From Globisporangium splendens (lineage: Eukaryota > Oomycota > Peronosporomycetes > Pythiales > Pythiaceae), in contig VFIW01000022.1 of NCBI GenBank assembly GCA_006386115.1, forward strand, positions 186,001 through 250,000: a stretch of 64,000 nt of DNA, written 5' to 3'. Of this stretch, positions 33,558 through 44,817 are shown piece by piece. Numbering within the stretch: the first letter of the stretch is position 1; each line of letters opens with the position of its first letter. Position numbers and translations under genes: made by a program. The notes under the pieces are model-generated. The model was given only the letters and a program-made list of their open reading frames with translations, was not told the DNA's origin and ran no database searches.

Positions 33558-34920
33558 TTAAATCTCCTCGACGCGACCCGTGTATCCTTCGAAAATGTCG
33601 CGCTTCTCGTCGGGACGCGCTTGAGAAGCCGAGTCGAACATGAGGCAGACAAGTACAACGAGTTCAGCTTTACATATTCATCAACACTATTTCATCTGTA
33701 TCAACGTACCTTTGGATCGCGGATCTTTTGACGGGTGGAAGGAGTAGTGAGGCGGGTTGGGTGGCGGCGTCGGACGACGCGGACGCGCTGGCGGTTCTGC
33801 TGGCGGGTGCGACGGCATGCTCTCGAATTCGCGTTCGAATTGGTCGAAAAGGCTGTTGTCACCTCCACCGAAAAAGCCACCGCCGCCAAAGATGCCTACA
33901 ATATTCACAGCAATCAGTCGCAGCACAAAGTGTGAGAACACATCATAGCTGATAAGGAAAAGTCTAAACCTTGTTACCTTCGAATGGACGTAGCATTTCT
34001 TGTCGAAAGAAATCGAATGGACTCATTTGAGCTTCAAAGTCATCGTCTCTGAAATAGAAATATGAACGTCACAGAGGGAAATCAATGACAAGAGCGTTAG
34101 ACAGCACGCAAACATACTAGTAAGCGACGCATCTTGGCAACCATACCGTTGGAAGGGATTAAAGAATGTCCCAAAGCCAGAATCGTCCCTGTGGATGTGC
34201 AGTGCGAACAGATTTAGGTGTCAGCGCGATTGACATTGCAAAAATGGATCTCGCATGCAAAACCACAACATACCCTCTTTTCGGATCCATTCGCTCGCGA
34301 TTAAAGAAATCGCCTGCGGAAAGCTCGCCGCCGTGCTCGTCCTCGGTGATTTCTTTTCGATTCGAGATGAGCTCCTGTTGCAGCAACACCAGCGTCATGC
34401 GCGATGTAAAAATACAAGTAGGCGCTCGTTAGATATGAAATAGCGACCGCTTCCACGCGACCACATGCGTCAAGAAAGTTCAATCGATGCATTTCCTTAC
34501 TTTGCTCTGTCCTGGACACTGTCGAAAGATCTTTTTGATGATCTCGCACTTGCTGTCGCCGTTAATCGACCGGCACGATTGTGACAGCGCTGTCGAATAG
34601 AAGCACCCTACAATTACGAACAAGCACACAGCAAATACACAACAACAGCATCAGCGCGATTGAAACAATCTTACGCACACTCATTGCGTTTTTCCGCTAG
34701 TGCAAAGCGATCTAAACTCATTGGCGCAATGCGCAGAAGACATTGCACAGTTGAGGACAAACGCGCTTTGCGGCCACTCGCGTCAACCACGCGCAGTGTA
34801 CAGATGGGCACAGCCTCAGGCTCCTCCTAAGCAACCCGCCAGCTGCTGCATTAGCGTACCTGGGTTCTCCTCGCGATCGCGCTCGATCAGCTGCTGCTCT
34901 TCGTCGCTCAGAGACGCCAT
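33558..34920 (-). CDS. Twin CX9C (CHCH-like) protein with Gly- and Pro-rich tail
   Basis: Seven exons: 34920-34860, 34607-34501, 34374-34274, 34188-34147, 34048-33978, 33895-33710 and 33619-33558. All are GT-AG with agreeing phase and give 209 residues. Exon 2 holds two CX9C pairs (CFYSTALSQSC and CEIIKKIFRQC) spaced by eight residues, the signature of proteins imported into the mitochondrial intermembrane space by Mia40-type oxidation. Then follow an acidic part, an aromatic stretch (FDFFRQEMLRPF), a Gly/Phe run (GIFGGGGFFGGG) and a Pro-rich segment. I do not know a named family with this order; the aromatic and glycine region faintly recalls HAX1. Mitochondrial location is inference. Confidence 0.65.
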
Positions 34921-35175
34921 CACTCACTCTCTCGAGTCTTTTCTCGTCTTCAGTGTCACGCTCTTTTCTCCAGACGATGAATATGTGGGTCACACCACAC
35001 CAATCATACTTCAAGTTCCCTTTTATCTCAAAACAAATCGACAATTAATTATTCACTGTTTGGAGTTGCTGAAATCAAGTTCGGATCAATATTTGACCCA
35101 AAATAGTGTGGCTCTTTCTTTTGAAACTAGGACCAGCAAACGTCACTTCAACATGGAGAATGCGGGTCATGTGCC

Positions 35176-37637
35176 ATGGCGACGACGAGCGTCCCGTTCC
35201 GCCTGATCGACGTGAGCGCGCTCGCCGGAGCGTGTGCTGTTGGTCCCTGGCGCCGTGGACCATGGCGAGTCCCCCACAGCATGGACGTCGCCAAGGTAAC
35301 GACGCGCGCCGACTGATCATGCTCGCATATGCAGTAACTCACTGTCATCCACTCGTTAACGCTTGCTCGCACTGGCCCTTGATTACCGCGCAGGAGTTCA
35401 ACGTGCCCACAAGAGCTGGGCCTTTGCATCCTCTCCAAGTCCCACTACACGCTGAAAAGCCTTCGCATCGTGGTCGAAGAGCACTTCCGAGTACCTTCAA
35501 AGAGTACGTGCAAAAGGTTTCGAGTTTGGCTCCATCATGCAGTTGTGTTTTGGTGTGCTTGCGTCACCTTCTGCTCACGTTTGCTTCCCCTTTTCTGTAT
35601 CAGTTGAGATCTTCTACGCTACCGCCGCTGTTTCGCGCAACTCCAGAGAGGACGACAATCGTCGACTTGATCCAGTGTCTCGGTACTTTAGCGCACAGTT
35701 TGTGCAATTGAGGTGTGGGAAACTCCGAATGGTTTATTGTTTACGTTCGTGTGAATGGTTCGTTGCGAATCTAATTGCGTTCTATCACGCTAGCACTGTG
35801 ATTGACTGGCCAATCTCGACGCTCTGCAACTATCGTGAGATTCGCTTTGATCTCCCGCACTGCGCGTTCCTCAAGCTTTTGATCTACCAGCCTCATCGTC
35901 ATGCTGATAACATCGACAATCAGGTACATTTGTTGCTGTTCCTTCTGCGTTGCTGCATTGTATATGCCGCGGTCAAGCTGAATTCGTGAGGACTAAAATC
36001 GATGTTTGTGTAGGTCTCAATTCAGGAAATTGAACTTCTTGGAGTGATTCAGCCCATCAACGTGGACATGTACCAAATGTTGCTGCCAAGTGGTGATTCA
36101 TTAGATCGTGGCGAATGCAACGCCGAGTCCGAGACTTCGATGCCTGGTGATTGCGATGACAAGGAGCTGCATTTGGCATTGCTCAAGGCTGGTGTGGCAC
36201 TGGACATTGTGAAGAAGGTAATGGCGCTTCCTTCCGATGAAGCAGAACCAGTGCTGTCTGAAGGCTCTCGCCACGAAGAGCAACATTTCGAGGTTGCGGC
36301 GGAGAGTGAGTCAAGCAACTCAGGGCATCAGATAACTGCAACTGAATCCGATCCTCTTCACTCTCCAGTTGTCACGGAATCTCTTGGTACCTGCGAGCAA
36401 TATTCTGTGTTTGATCGTGCGGTTCGCGACGAAATAGCGCGAATGATGGACGACGATGAGATATTTAATCAAGTTGTTCGCCGCAATGAAGATGTGAAGC
36501 CGTCATCAAAGCACAGCGTGCTTCAATTGTCCTCCGACATGGCGTTCAGAGTCGGTCTACTTCCGGAAATCGAAGTCGAGGATCGAGGCAACCTGATTGA
36601 GATCATCATGTACACGTTTGGAAGCTTCTTTACGAAGTGCCTTTTGTGCGATTCGTCCGAGGTTCGCGTACTTTGCATCGTGATCGCAGAGAGGTTTCTT
36701 CCGATTCTCAAAGAAGCCATGGGTGATGTGGTGGTTTATGAAGGCTCGCTTGCGCTGCTGAGGGTAAGTTTCCAGGACTCGGATCTAGGCGTTTTTCAAG
36801 CCTGCCTTCATCTGGCGCAAACGATTTTCCAGCAATCACCACCGAAAACGAGTCTTCCGCCGGCAAGTTCACCTTTCGATAGCACCCTTGGAATTGTTGG
36901 CCAGTTACCGGAAAGCTACGTCAAGTATGGGCTGCGCCTTATCATGGAAGTTATCCTAGCAAACCCGTGTTGCTGGACGAGAGAACACCATATCGTCACC
37001 CTGCACACTCAATCCAAGGCATCGACTTCCAGGAAGAAAAGGATCAACATGGATTTCCTGCGATTTGTTCGCTTGCTGATATTCCAAGAAACCATTCGCT
37101 ACAGTTTTTATCAAGTGCTGCTTCCAGTTGAGCACATTTCAAGTGGCAACCAAATCGCCGAAGGTGGCTCAGAGCAGAGCATCCATCTTGTCGAAACATC
37201 AAATCGCCTACGTTTGTTCCGATTGCTTTTGCAGCGGCAGAAAGCAGATCACATCACCATCCCTGGAGATATTCGGAAGCAGATTGACCGCTTCTGTGAA
37301 GCACATAGCTATCACGACACACCGGCAAGTACTGCTGCATCGTCTTCTTCAGTTTGGCGACTGGCAGCAGACTGCTTGCAATTACTTCATGCAAACGCAG
37401 CGTCTCGACCCAAGCCGATCAATTTCAGACAACTGAACAGAATTCACACTCAAGTTGACGAACTGGAGATGGTAGGTAAGACCGAAAGCTTTCTTTCAGT
37501 GCACTTCTCACAAATGTTCTCAGTCTATTTTATGACGACAGGTCCAACAGCGCATGAACCGCATTTCGTTCAATTTGCGATTTCACCTGAACAGCAAGCG
37601 CTTCTTCAAGATCAGACACGACGATATTTTCACTTGA
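35176..37637 (+). CDS. CEP104-like protein A (frameshift near the start, in-frame TGA)
   Basis: Exons inferred at 35176-35295, 35394-35503, 35604-35712, 35794-35923, 36014-37471 and from 37542. The N-terminus matches the jelly-roll domain of CEP104, a ciliary-tip microtubule protein: TAWTSPR joins CPQELGLCILSKSHYTLKSL, then VPSKIEIFYATA, then REIRFDLPHCAFLKLLIYQP. Helical, TOG-like sequence follows. Exon 1 needs a one-base shift near 35207 to connect MATTSVPFRLIDVS to RSPERVLLVP; no ATG exists in the second frame. After the last clear intron (37472-37541) the frame VQQRMNRISFNLRFHLNSKR meets TGA 37635-37637, with similar-looking sequence beyond. Both could be real lesions. The paralog lies tail-to-tail on the other strand. 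Confidence 0.55.
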
Positions 37638-38346
37638 GACCACGACCGAGAGCATTATATCAGCACTCGTTTTCTCACGATAATCTTGAAGGTCAGTCCA
37701 AGCTCTTCCAGAAAGGGAACATCGCATTTCGAGGTGAGATGGAGGAACGAAATCTCGGTGATTTGGTCGCATTCCACGAACTTGTAGCGCAAAACACGCA
37801 ACCATACGTTTCGATCTCGACAGCAAGAATCAGGCGTCTGCAGAAGCGACGCGCAGCGAACAACTCACCATAAAGAAGATACCGACACCTTTCGCGGCAT
37901 TCAAGGGCACGGTGGAGGCTCGAGCACTGACAGCACAGCCAGTTTCAACGATTGCACGGCGTATCAGCGTTCGCATGACCGCGGCACATCAACCTGCTTC
38001 ATTGAACTCGCCCAGCCAGAGTGGTTCACCTAACGCTTCTGCAGCCTTGAAAGCTACTGCGCCAGATCCAATTGTTGTCAACCCCAGTTCCGATTCACCG
38101 AATGTCCTCGATCCGCAGAAGAAAATCAGAAGCAGCAATAGTACTCGAAGAATCTCAAGCGTAGCACCAGGTTCATCCTCTCATCATTCGGCTGCTGTAG
38201 GTGACATGCTGCCATCTCAGCCAGTTACTTCGATGACCGTCCCTGTTCAGCCACTTCAGACTCAGCACCCACAAACAGCACCAGCAGGAGGCAAGCAGCA
38301 TTCGTCGAAGGAGGCTGACGCGAACGGTGGGTGCACCTTACAGTGA
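37638..38346 (+). other. Unresolved 3' part of CEP104-like gene A
   Basis: Beyond the TGA two frames look coding: the same frame, spliced over a GT-AG intron at about 37734-37790, reaches TAA 38031; another frame gives a Ser/Pro-rich stretch (KKIPTPFAAFKGTVEARAL) open to 38346. I could not settle which is used. This matters because the two genes converge here with only 27 bases between 38346 and 38374. Confidence 0.35.
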
Positions 38347-38373
38347 CAGCTGGGGAAGCATTCCTGCTATTCA

Positions 38374-40627
38374 CTACGTGTTGCTCTCATCTCTCGCCCG
38401 AAAGAGATCTCGATACATCTCTTGCGTCTCCAGGGACAATTTCACCAGATAGCTCTGCATGATATCCGATCCAACTTCAGCGTACATGGCCAGAGTCAAT
38501 TGCTTGGCGGTCTCTCGAACGTGTGGGTTCGCGTGAAGCTCAGCATCACTCCGCAGCAAGAAGCGAAATATCCGTCGTGGCGCGATATCGATACTTGCGC
38601 AGCAATGGAACGACTGCAGTAGTGCTGAGATGAGCTTGAGAACCGCGTAGAGAACCTGGTCGGTGAGCTGAAATTGCTGCTTTTCGAACTTCTTGAGGAT
38701 GAAATGCAGCACAAAAGTACCTCTCGCCCGAGTCGAGTCAGCAATCTGCGATATAAACACATTGTTTGCATGACCGTAGCCAGAGGTGAGGACAACGACC
38801 CATACCTTGGAATGGAGGGACAAGGCAGTGGCGACTCACTTTTAAGATCGAGAAGGCCGCGTTATTTCGGATCTCTGGTTGATGCTCGTCCAGCCTTTGC
38901 AGCAGTACGTCCAGTATCTCGATAATCTACAAACGCGGTTGACATTCACAGCACACTGGCATCAGTGAAGCTCGTCAACAGCTTCGAGAGATCAAGCGCG
39001 TACTCACATTGTCTTTCCACGACAAAGGCTCCTGAAGCTTGTCGAGACCACCCAGCAAAAGATGAAGCAACGAGCATGCAGCAACAAAAACTTGACCGTT
39101 GACATCCTGTAAGGTCGACTTTACAAGGTAAAGCGCTCCCTCCATCAAAGCGTTTTGGTTCGCGTTGCCTGTGTTTCCCTTGAAGAACGCGACAAGTTTC
39201 CATATCGCGTCTTCTCTAACTTGCCAGATCTCGCTTTGTATGCTGTTCTCCAAGTCAGGAAAAACCTGGGCGATTGAAGTGTGCGGTGGTTGGTGGCGCT
39301 CAAGCAAATGGTCGGGACTGCTAAGGTGTTGTTTCAGAACTACCTCGCGCTCAACTACTTTGGATCCAAGCGTGCCGAATTCCTGCAGAATGGAGTCGAT
39401 TTCGTCCTGCAGTGCAACTCGGTCGTGTTCGGCGATCAAGTGACTCGTATCGTTGTACGTTCGCTGCAAAATCTCCAGTTTATTGTCCAAGTGGCGGCAT
39501 TCCAGCTCCATCGATTTCCATGCCTGCATCACGATTGCACCCTTGCTCCCTGCACTATGTGCGCGGTCTACGCGCAGTCTGATATGCGTGGAGATCTGGA
39601 GAGGAGTTCTGTATTCTTTGAGTTCTGGGATCCAGATTTCGTAGTTGTCCAGGCTATTGCCTTCCGTGAGATGAGAAAGATGTGACGGAGGGGACGAGTC
39701 GAACGATCTTGCTCCGTGAACCATGCGCGACGGAGAAAGCGCGTTCGCGTATTTCGATCGTATTGGCGATAGAGAAGATGAAAACATGTGCTCAAGCTGC
39801 TTGTCGGGGTTGCTTTTGCTGTCATGCTCCTCAAACGATCGAGCATGCCGCAGCGGAGGCAAGTCACAGCTGAGCTCGTTCAGACTGGAGATCCCTTTCG
39901 TCGCATCCCACGACGCACTACTGCGTAGCAAAATACTACTCGGCGACACCTGTGCGACCACAGCCGAAAGCAAACCGACTTGCTCGAACAGGTTGTGCTG
40001 ATTTGCATGACACGAATGCAGCACAAGCCGTATCATCGTGATCTTCTCCTGCATGGGAAATGCAATGGTCTTCAGCTCTCGTGTCGTGAAATTGGACTGT
40101 TCATTGGCCAGAAACGAGACGAACCCAAGGCGCTGGAAGCGGGCATGCGTTTCCCACTCAAGTCTCCTGTGCGCGTAGCTGGACGTGAAGATTTCGATGC
40201 GTGACGCGATCTTTGCGTGGTGCGACAGCAGATACAGCTACACAACGGAACAATGCACACGCACGCATGATCAATAAACTCAAGTTCCCGCGCAGCAAAT
40301 ACAGAATGTTCGAGTAGCTCCTACTTTCTCGATCCGCGTCGGGATCCCTTGATTGACGCGAAACACGAGCTCTTGCGGGTACTCGCAAAACTTCTCCGAC
40401 ACCCAGCCGCCATGCAGAGCCGGCAAGAAAGCATTCTCTTCCTCGTCATCCCTCTCGTGGTCTTTCGCTTCGTTAGCTGTCGTCAGTGAGTTGGAGTAGC
40501 ACTTTGTCTGCAGGTTGTGTACTGGGAAATTGCTGTCGGCACTGGAGCAAAACACGAGATCCAAATGCGCAGCAGCCTTCTCTACTTCACCATGCAGATG
40601 GCGGCCACCAGCATGAGCTATCTCCAT
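38374..40627 (-). CDS. CEP104-like protein B (jelly-roll plus TOG)
   Basis: Four exons: 40627-40325, 40237-39008, 38926-38840 and 38745-38374, giving 663 residues with consistent phases. The N-terminal domain is clearly CEP104-type: GGWVSEKFCEYPQELVFRV, then LSHHAKIASRIEIFTSSYAH and FQRLGFVSFLANEQSN. A coiled-coil region and a HEAT/TOG block (EIWQVREDAIWKLVAFF onward) follow. Animal CEP104 also has C-terminal zinc fingers, which are absent here. CEP104 sits at growing ciliary tips and binds tubulin, so a role in the zoospore flagellum is likely. No lesions seen. The start could also lie at an in-frame site farther upstream. Confidence 0.75.
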
Positions 40628-40890
40628 GAACAAGTAGCGCTCGATCTCTGCTCCCTCTTTCTCGTCGCGCGACTGTTGTGTCACCAACTACACAAAATGT
40701 CAACTTTGGTCCTTGTCGAAACCAAAATAGCTCCATGAGCAGTCAAAGCTCCTTCAAGAAGCCAAAGTAGCATGTTACTGTCCAAATGAAAAAAGAAAAC
40801 AAACTGCAGCATGAATCAACTCTACACCCCAACGTTGGGGGCTTTGCAAACTGCACGATCCTCACTCGATCCACCAGGTGTCACTTTGAT

Positions 40891-42173
40891 TTACTTGACC
40901 TCGGACGCACCCGTGAGGCAGTTCATGTAAATATACGCGTCCACGCCGTGACCTTCCATGGGCATCAGCGACAGGTCTCCACCAAAGTACTTGGCGTGCA
41001 GCGACGCGATGCGGAGCCCGAACGAATCTAAGAAGTCAATGCCACGCGCGCGTTTTTCCAGCGCGGCAGACACTGGGTCGTAGATGCTGGACGATGACGA
41101 CACCGCTGCTTGGCGGTACGAGAAGAGCGCGTTCGTTTGCTTGCGCGTCATGCCGCCGCCGACGTCCGAGACCTTGATGCACACGCCGTGCGAGCCTCCA
41201 GAGACCAAGATCGACACTGGCGGAGGCGTGGACGACGAGGCGTTCACGCTGTTGAACACTGCGTTCTTGATGACTTCTGACAGGATGAGCTCGATGTGCT
41301 GCGGAATGTATCGGTACGTCGCGCTTTCGTCGCCCGTGATCTGGAATTCGGGCAGCCTGCGGCCATTCAGACTGACTTCCCAGCCTGGCGTGACCTTCTC
41401 TAGCACGTCCTTCGCGATCTTCACGGGTGAGCATGTGTCCGAAACGATGCCAGTGAACCCTGGCACAGGAGCCTGCGCCGCGAGATGCTGGTCCACGAGC
41501 GTGCGGATCCCGATGCGCGAGTTGTAAAAGTTGTCGAGCGATTCGCTGAGTCCCTGGGGTTCGTAGTTGAGCTGCTTGATCGCGTCCGAGACCTCGGCGT
41601 GCATTGTAGCGTGATCCGATCGCAGACGGCGGTGGACGTCCATGAACTTCTGCTCGGTCTCCAAACTGCGGGGCAATGGGAAGCTACATGACAAACGAAA
41701 CAGTGAGTGGCGATGTCTTTCCCATGTGCTCCCAGCACCAAACACAGACCCAAACGCACCTGATCAGCTCATCGAAGGACGTCAAGAGCTTATTGCGCAG
41801 TTTGACGATGGACGGCGCATCCGGGAGCTCGTCGGGCAGGTTTTCCAGGTCGACAATGCGGCGCGCGAGACGGATCGGCACCTCGCGATGCAGCAACTGC
41901 GCCGACGTGATGATCAGCGGGGCATTCGCCTCTTTCCACTGTGATCACACAGACATAGCAATTAGAGGATGTGCACATTGTCAATGCAAGCGAGCTTCCA
42001 CAAGCCCCACGCACCTGCTGGAGTCCCGACGGATCTTGCTGCAGCTTCTCGATGATCGCGGGTGTCGCGCGCGGACCGCGCTTGAGCAGCTCCTGCAGCG
42101 TGATCGCAGGCAGCGGCACGTGGTGCAGGCGGTACACTTCGGCCAGCACGCGCGCGCCGACGGACGTCGTCAT
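40891..42173 (-). CDS. Mitochondrial PDK/BCKDK-type protein kinase
   Basis: Three exons: 42173-42015, 41938-41760 and 41683-40891, giving 376 residues. An N-terminal helical bundle (SLDNFYNSRIGIRTLVDQH) is followed by a GHKL ATPase domain with N box EVIKNAVFNSVNA, G1 box VSDVGGGM and the C-terminal YFGGDLSLMPMEGHGVDAY. This is the family of pyruvate or branched-chain ketoacid dehydrogenase kinases, which switch off those mitochondrial complexes by serine phosphorylation. The G2 lid, usually Gly-Phe-Gly-x-Gly-Leu, reads FLDSFGL here, so two glycines are replaced; activity may be altered. Which dehydrogenase it serves is not visible. Confidence 0.85.
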
Positions 42174-44817
42174 GGTTTGTAGGGAATGAAGCAGCAAATG
42201 AGATAAAGCGATTGTGAGTGATGCCCTTCCTCGTGCCAAGTGAGACGAGCAGGTCAGATCACGAGTCACACATAATAAAACAGGAGTGAATGCGCAAACA
42301 CTATTTCCGCCAATCATAGGGTGGTACTTTTATTTATCAGCCAATGGAATTGGTGGAGGACACACACCATAGACGCCACAAGATCTTTATGGCTGACGCG
42401 CTTGAATTGCAGCGTACTTCATGGTAGGTATGGCAGGAATGGGATCAATCGTTCGTGTGCACTGCTGAATCGTAGAGACACGTGCAATCGCAGGTCGCTT
42501 GGCAAAGGCTTCCGTCCAGTTTCCGAGCGGAAGCCAGCGTGTCATTGCCGACGCTGTTGATCAGCTGACGTGGCAGAGCACCACTGGCTCAAACAACCCG
42601 TCTGAGTTGTCTCACTTGGCTTCGATCCATGCATCAACGGAGCGACTGAGACGTTCGAGGCTTCGACAGTAAATCACCGGAATGCCTTCAAGTTCTATCC
42701 GCTGGTGGAAGCAGGAAAAGTGTCTTTGATTAAAAGAGGAGCGTTCGGTGGAGAGTGTGGCCGTGTTGGGCATACTATTGAAACACGAGATCGAAGAGGC
42801 AAGAGCAATTCTGGGGAGTGTGCCATTTATCTGAAAACGACCTTGAAGCAAAAAAGCGCAGGAAGCAGAGGTGTCAACTTTAACTGGGTAAAACGTTTAT
42901 GAACTGGTTTTCGCTCGAACGTTTAGAGAGAGTCTAGTCAACGAAACAACTAGGTCCAACCTGGGTCAAAACTTGTAGAGGGGATACATAGTTCAGCTAC
43001 TCATGGAACTCTGATGCAGGATAGTTATCGTTGCCGTCGACTCTGTATTCTGATGCACCAAGCGCGACCACGCCCGCAGCACTGCCCTACCCAGTTTCGA
43101 CCAGTTCACGCAACAACTTAACTGGTTTAAAATGTTCAGTAGTTAATGATCCAGTTTTCTGAACGTTGACACCTCCAGAAGGAAGCACATCGCACTGTGT
43201 GTGTCCGCTTCCTAGGCAGTGCTTCCAGACAAATGACATGCTCCTCATAATTGCTCGTTTCTCTCGATCCCAAGCAACCAGGAGAGCTCAGTCCTCGTGC
43301 ATTCACTACCCCTTGATGCATGGAATCTGCTGCCGAAGGGTTTTAGCTCGATCAGTCGCTTGCTCCACTTGGGTTCTGAGCATCAGTATGCAAAAGCAGA
43401 ATGGCGTATGGCTCTGAGATCGTAGCCATTTCGACAGTAGGACTCCACAAGGATGCAAGGAACGAGCTGTGCTGTTGACGCGAGTCAGCCCCCATTCATG
43501 AAGGATCTTGGGTTGGTGCTCAGACGAATCTCACCTAATCGAAGCACGTCCTCACGACGGTTGACTGCTGCAAATCGAAGCTGGGAGGTCATTATTCTTG
43601 AGTTGGTGCGCCTCCCACATCGGATGGCACTGGGCTGCGCCATTTGGGCATACAGTACTGCGTCCTGTTTGCACCCATCCGTGGATGAGGAGACGACCAC
43701 ATTCCATGTCGACAATATTCCAGGTTGCATCGACACTCGTTGTTGCCTTGCTTGCCAACGGACTCAGTTCCATAAACCTCTTTATGTTCATTATACGACA
43801 TAGAAGGCACAACTTTCCGTACATAGAGAGGTCTGCAGCACCTCTTCTTCGTCTGCATTTCAAAGATCAGAAGTAGGCACCGTTTTGCAGCACTACACAC
43901 TATAGTGGAATTTTTCCGTCAGAGAGTGAACGTGAGACGAAAAGGAAACGATTCCGCAAGAATGTTCATACGCACGCATTCTGGAATACGCAAAGGTGTT
44001 GCAGTGTTGTCACGCGCTTCTCTTCGCTCAATTAATGCAGAAAGATGCTGTGTCCTTGTCACGACAGCCTTCTTGTAAAAATGTCCCGACTCGCATTGGG
44101 GAAACCGGAATGCAAATCGAGCACATGCGGAAGATGTCTCTCTGCTTTTAAAGAAACAATCCTGCACCTACGCAGCTGCATACACTTGCTCGTGAACCTG
44201 CAATCTATGCATATACATGCTGCTTAACCTGTCCCAGCAAGCTTAGCACTGGGATGAGAGAGCATTTTCCCCAAACGCAAAGTTCCAACATAGTACGCTT
44301 TTCGCAAATATGCATCCTATTTTCTGCTTGTATGTGCCTCATCAACAATATCGCATCTTCACTCGCTCTCTTTAATCCTGACTTTGTGTACGCCGAATGC
44401 TCGCACTGGAATTTGTATCAAGAGGGCACTATAAGCTGACGCCGTGTTACTCACCAATCGCCAGACCTGATCCGTGAACCTTGAAGCCACGAGCAGCTCC
44501 AGTCAACAATAGAAGCGGAGAGTGGCACCCATTCCCTCCAACGACGCCACCGCGACCACCTCGTGTGCCATCCATGTGACCCAGACGCTCTTTCCGAGAT
44601 GAAAGGCGCTCCCTCCCAGCTGCTCGTGTCGCCAGGAGCTCCACCCAGCAAGCCCAGGAGCTCGTCAACGAGTGCTGTACCTAGGCAAGTATCCACCACC
44701 TCAGCCTGCCGTCCCAACCTCAGTCACTTGGGAAGAGTCCCCATTTGCAAATTTGCAACCTCCGGTCCACTTCCTAGCGACCGACACTCCGCCACCGTCT
44801 ACGCTCTATCTCTCAAG
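42174..44817. other. Long intergenic stretch, no supportable gene
   Basis: About 2.6 kb. Several overlapping short frames occur on both strands around 42600-43900 and 44450-44720, none with recognised motifs. It may hold worn repeats. The last part should contain the promoter of the secreted dioxygenase-like gene. Confidence 0.35.
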
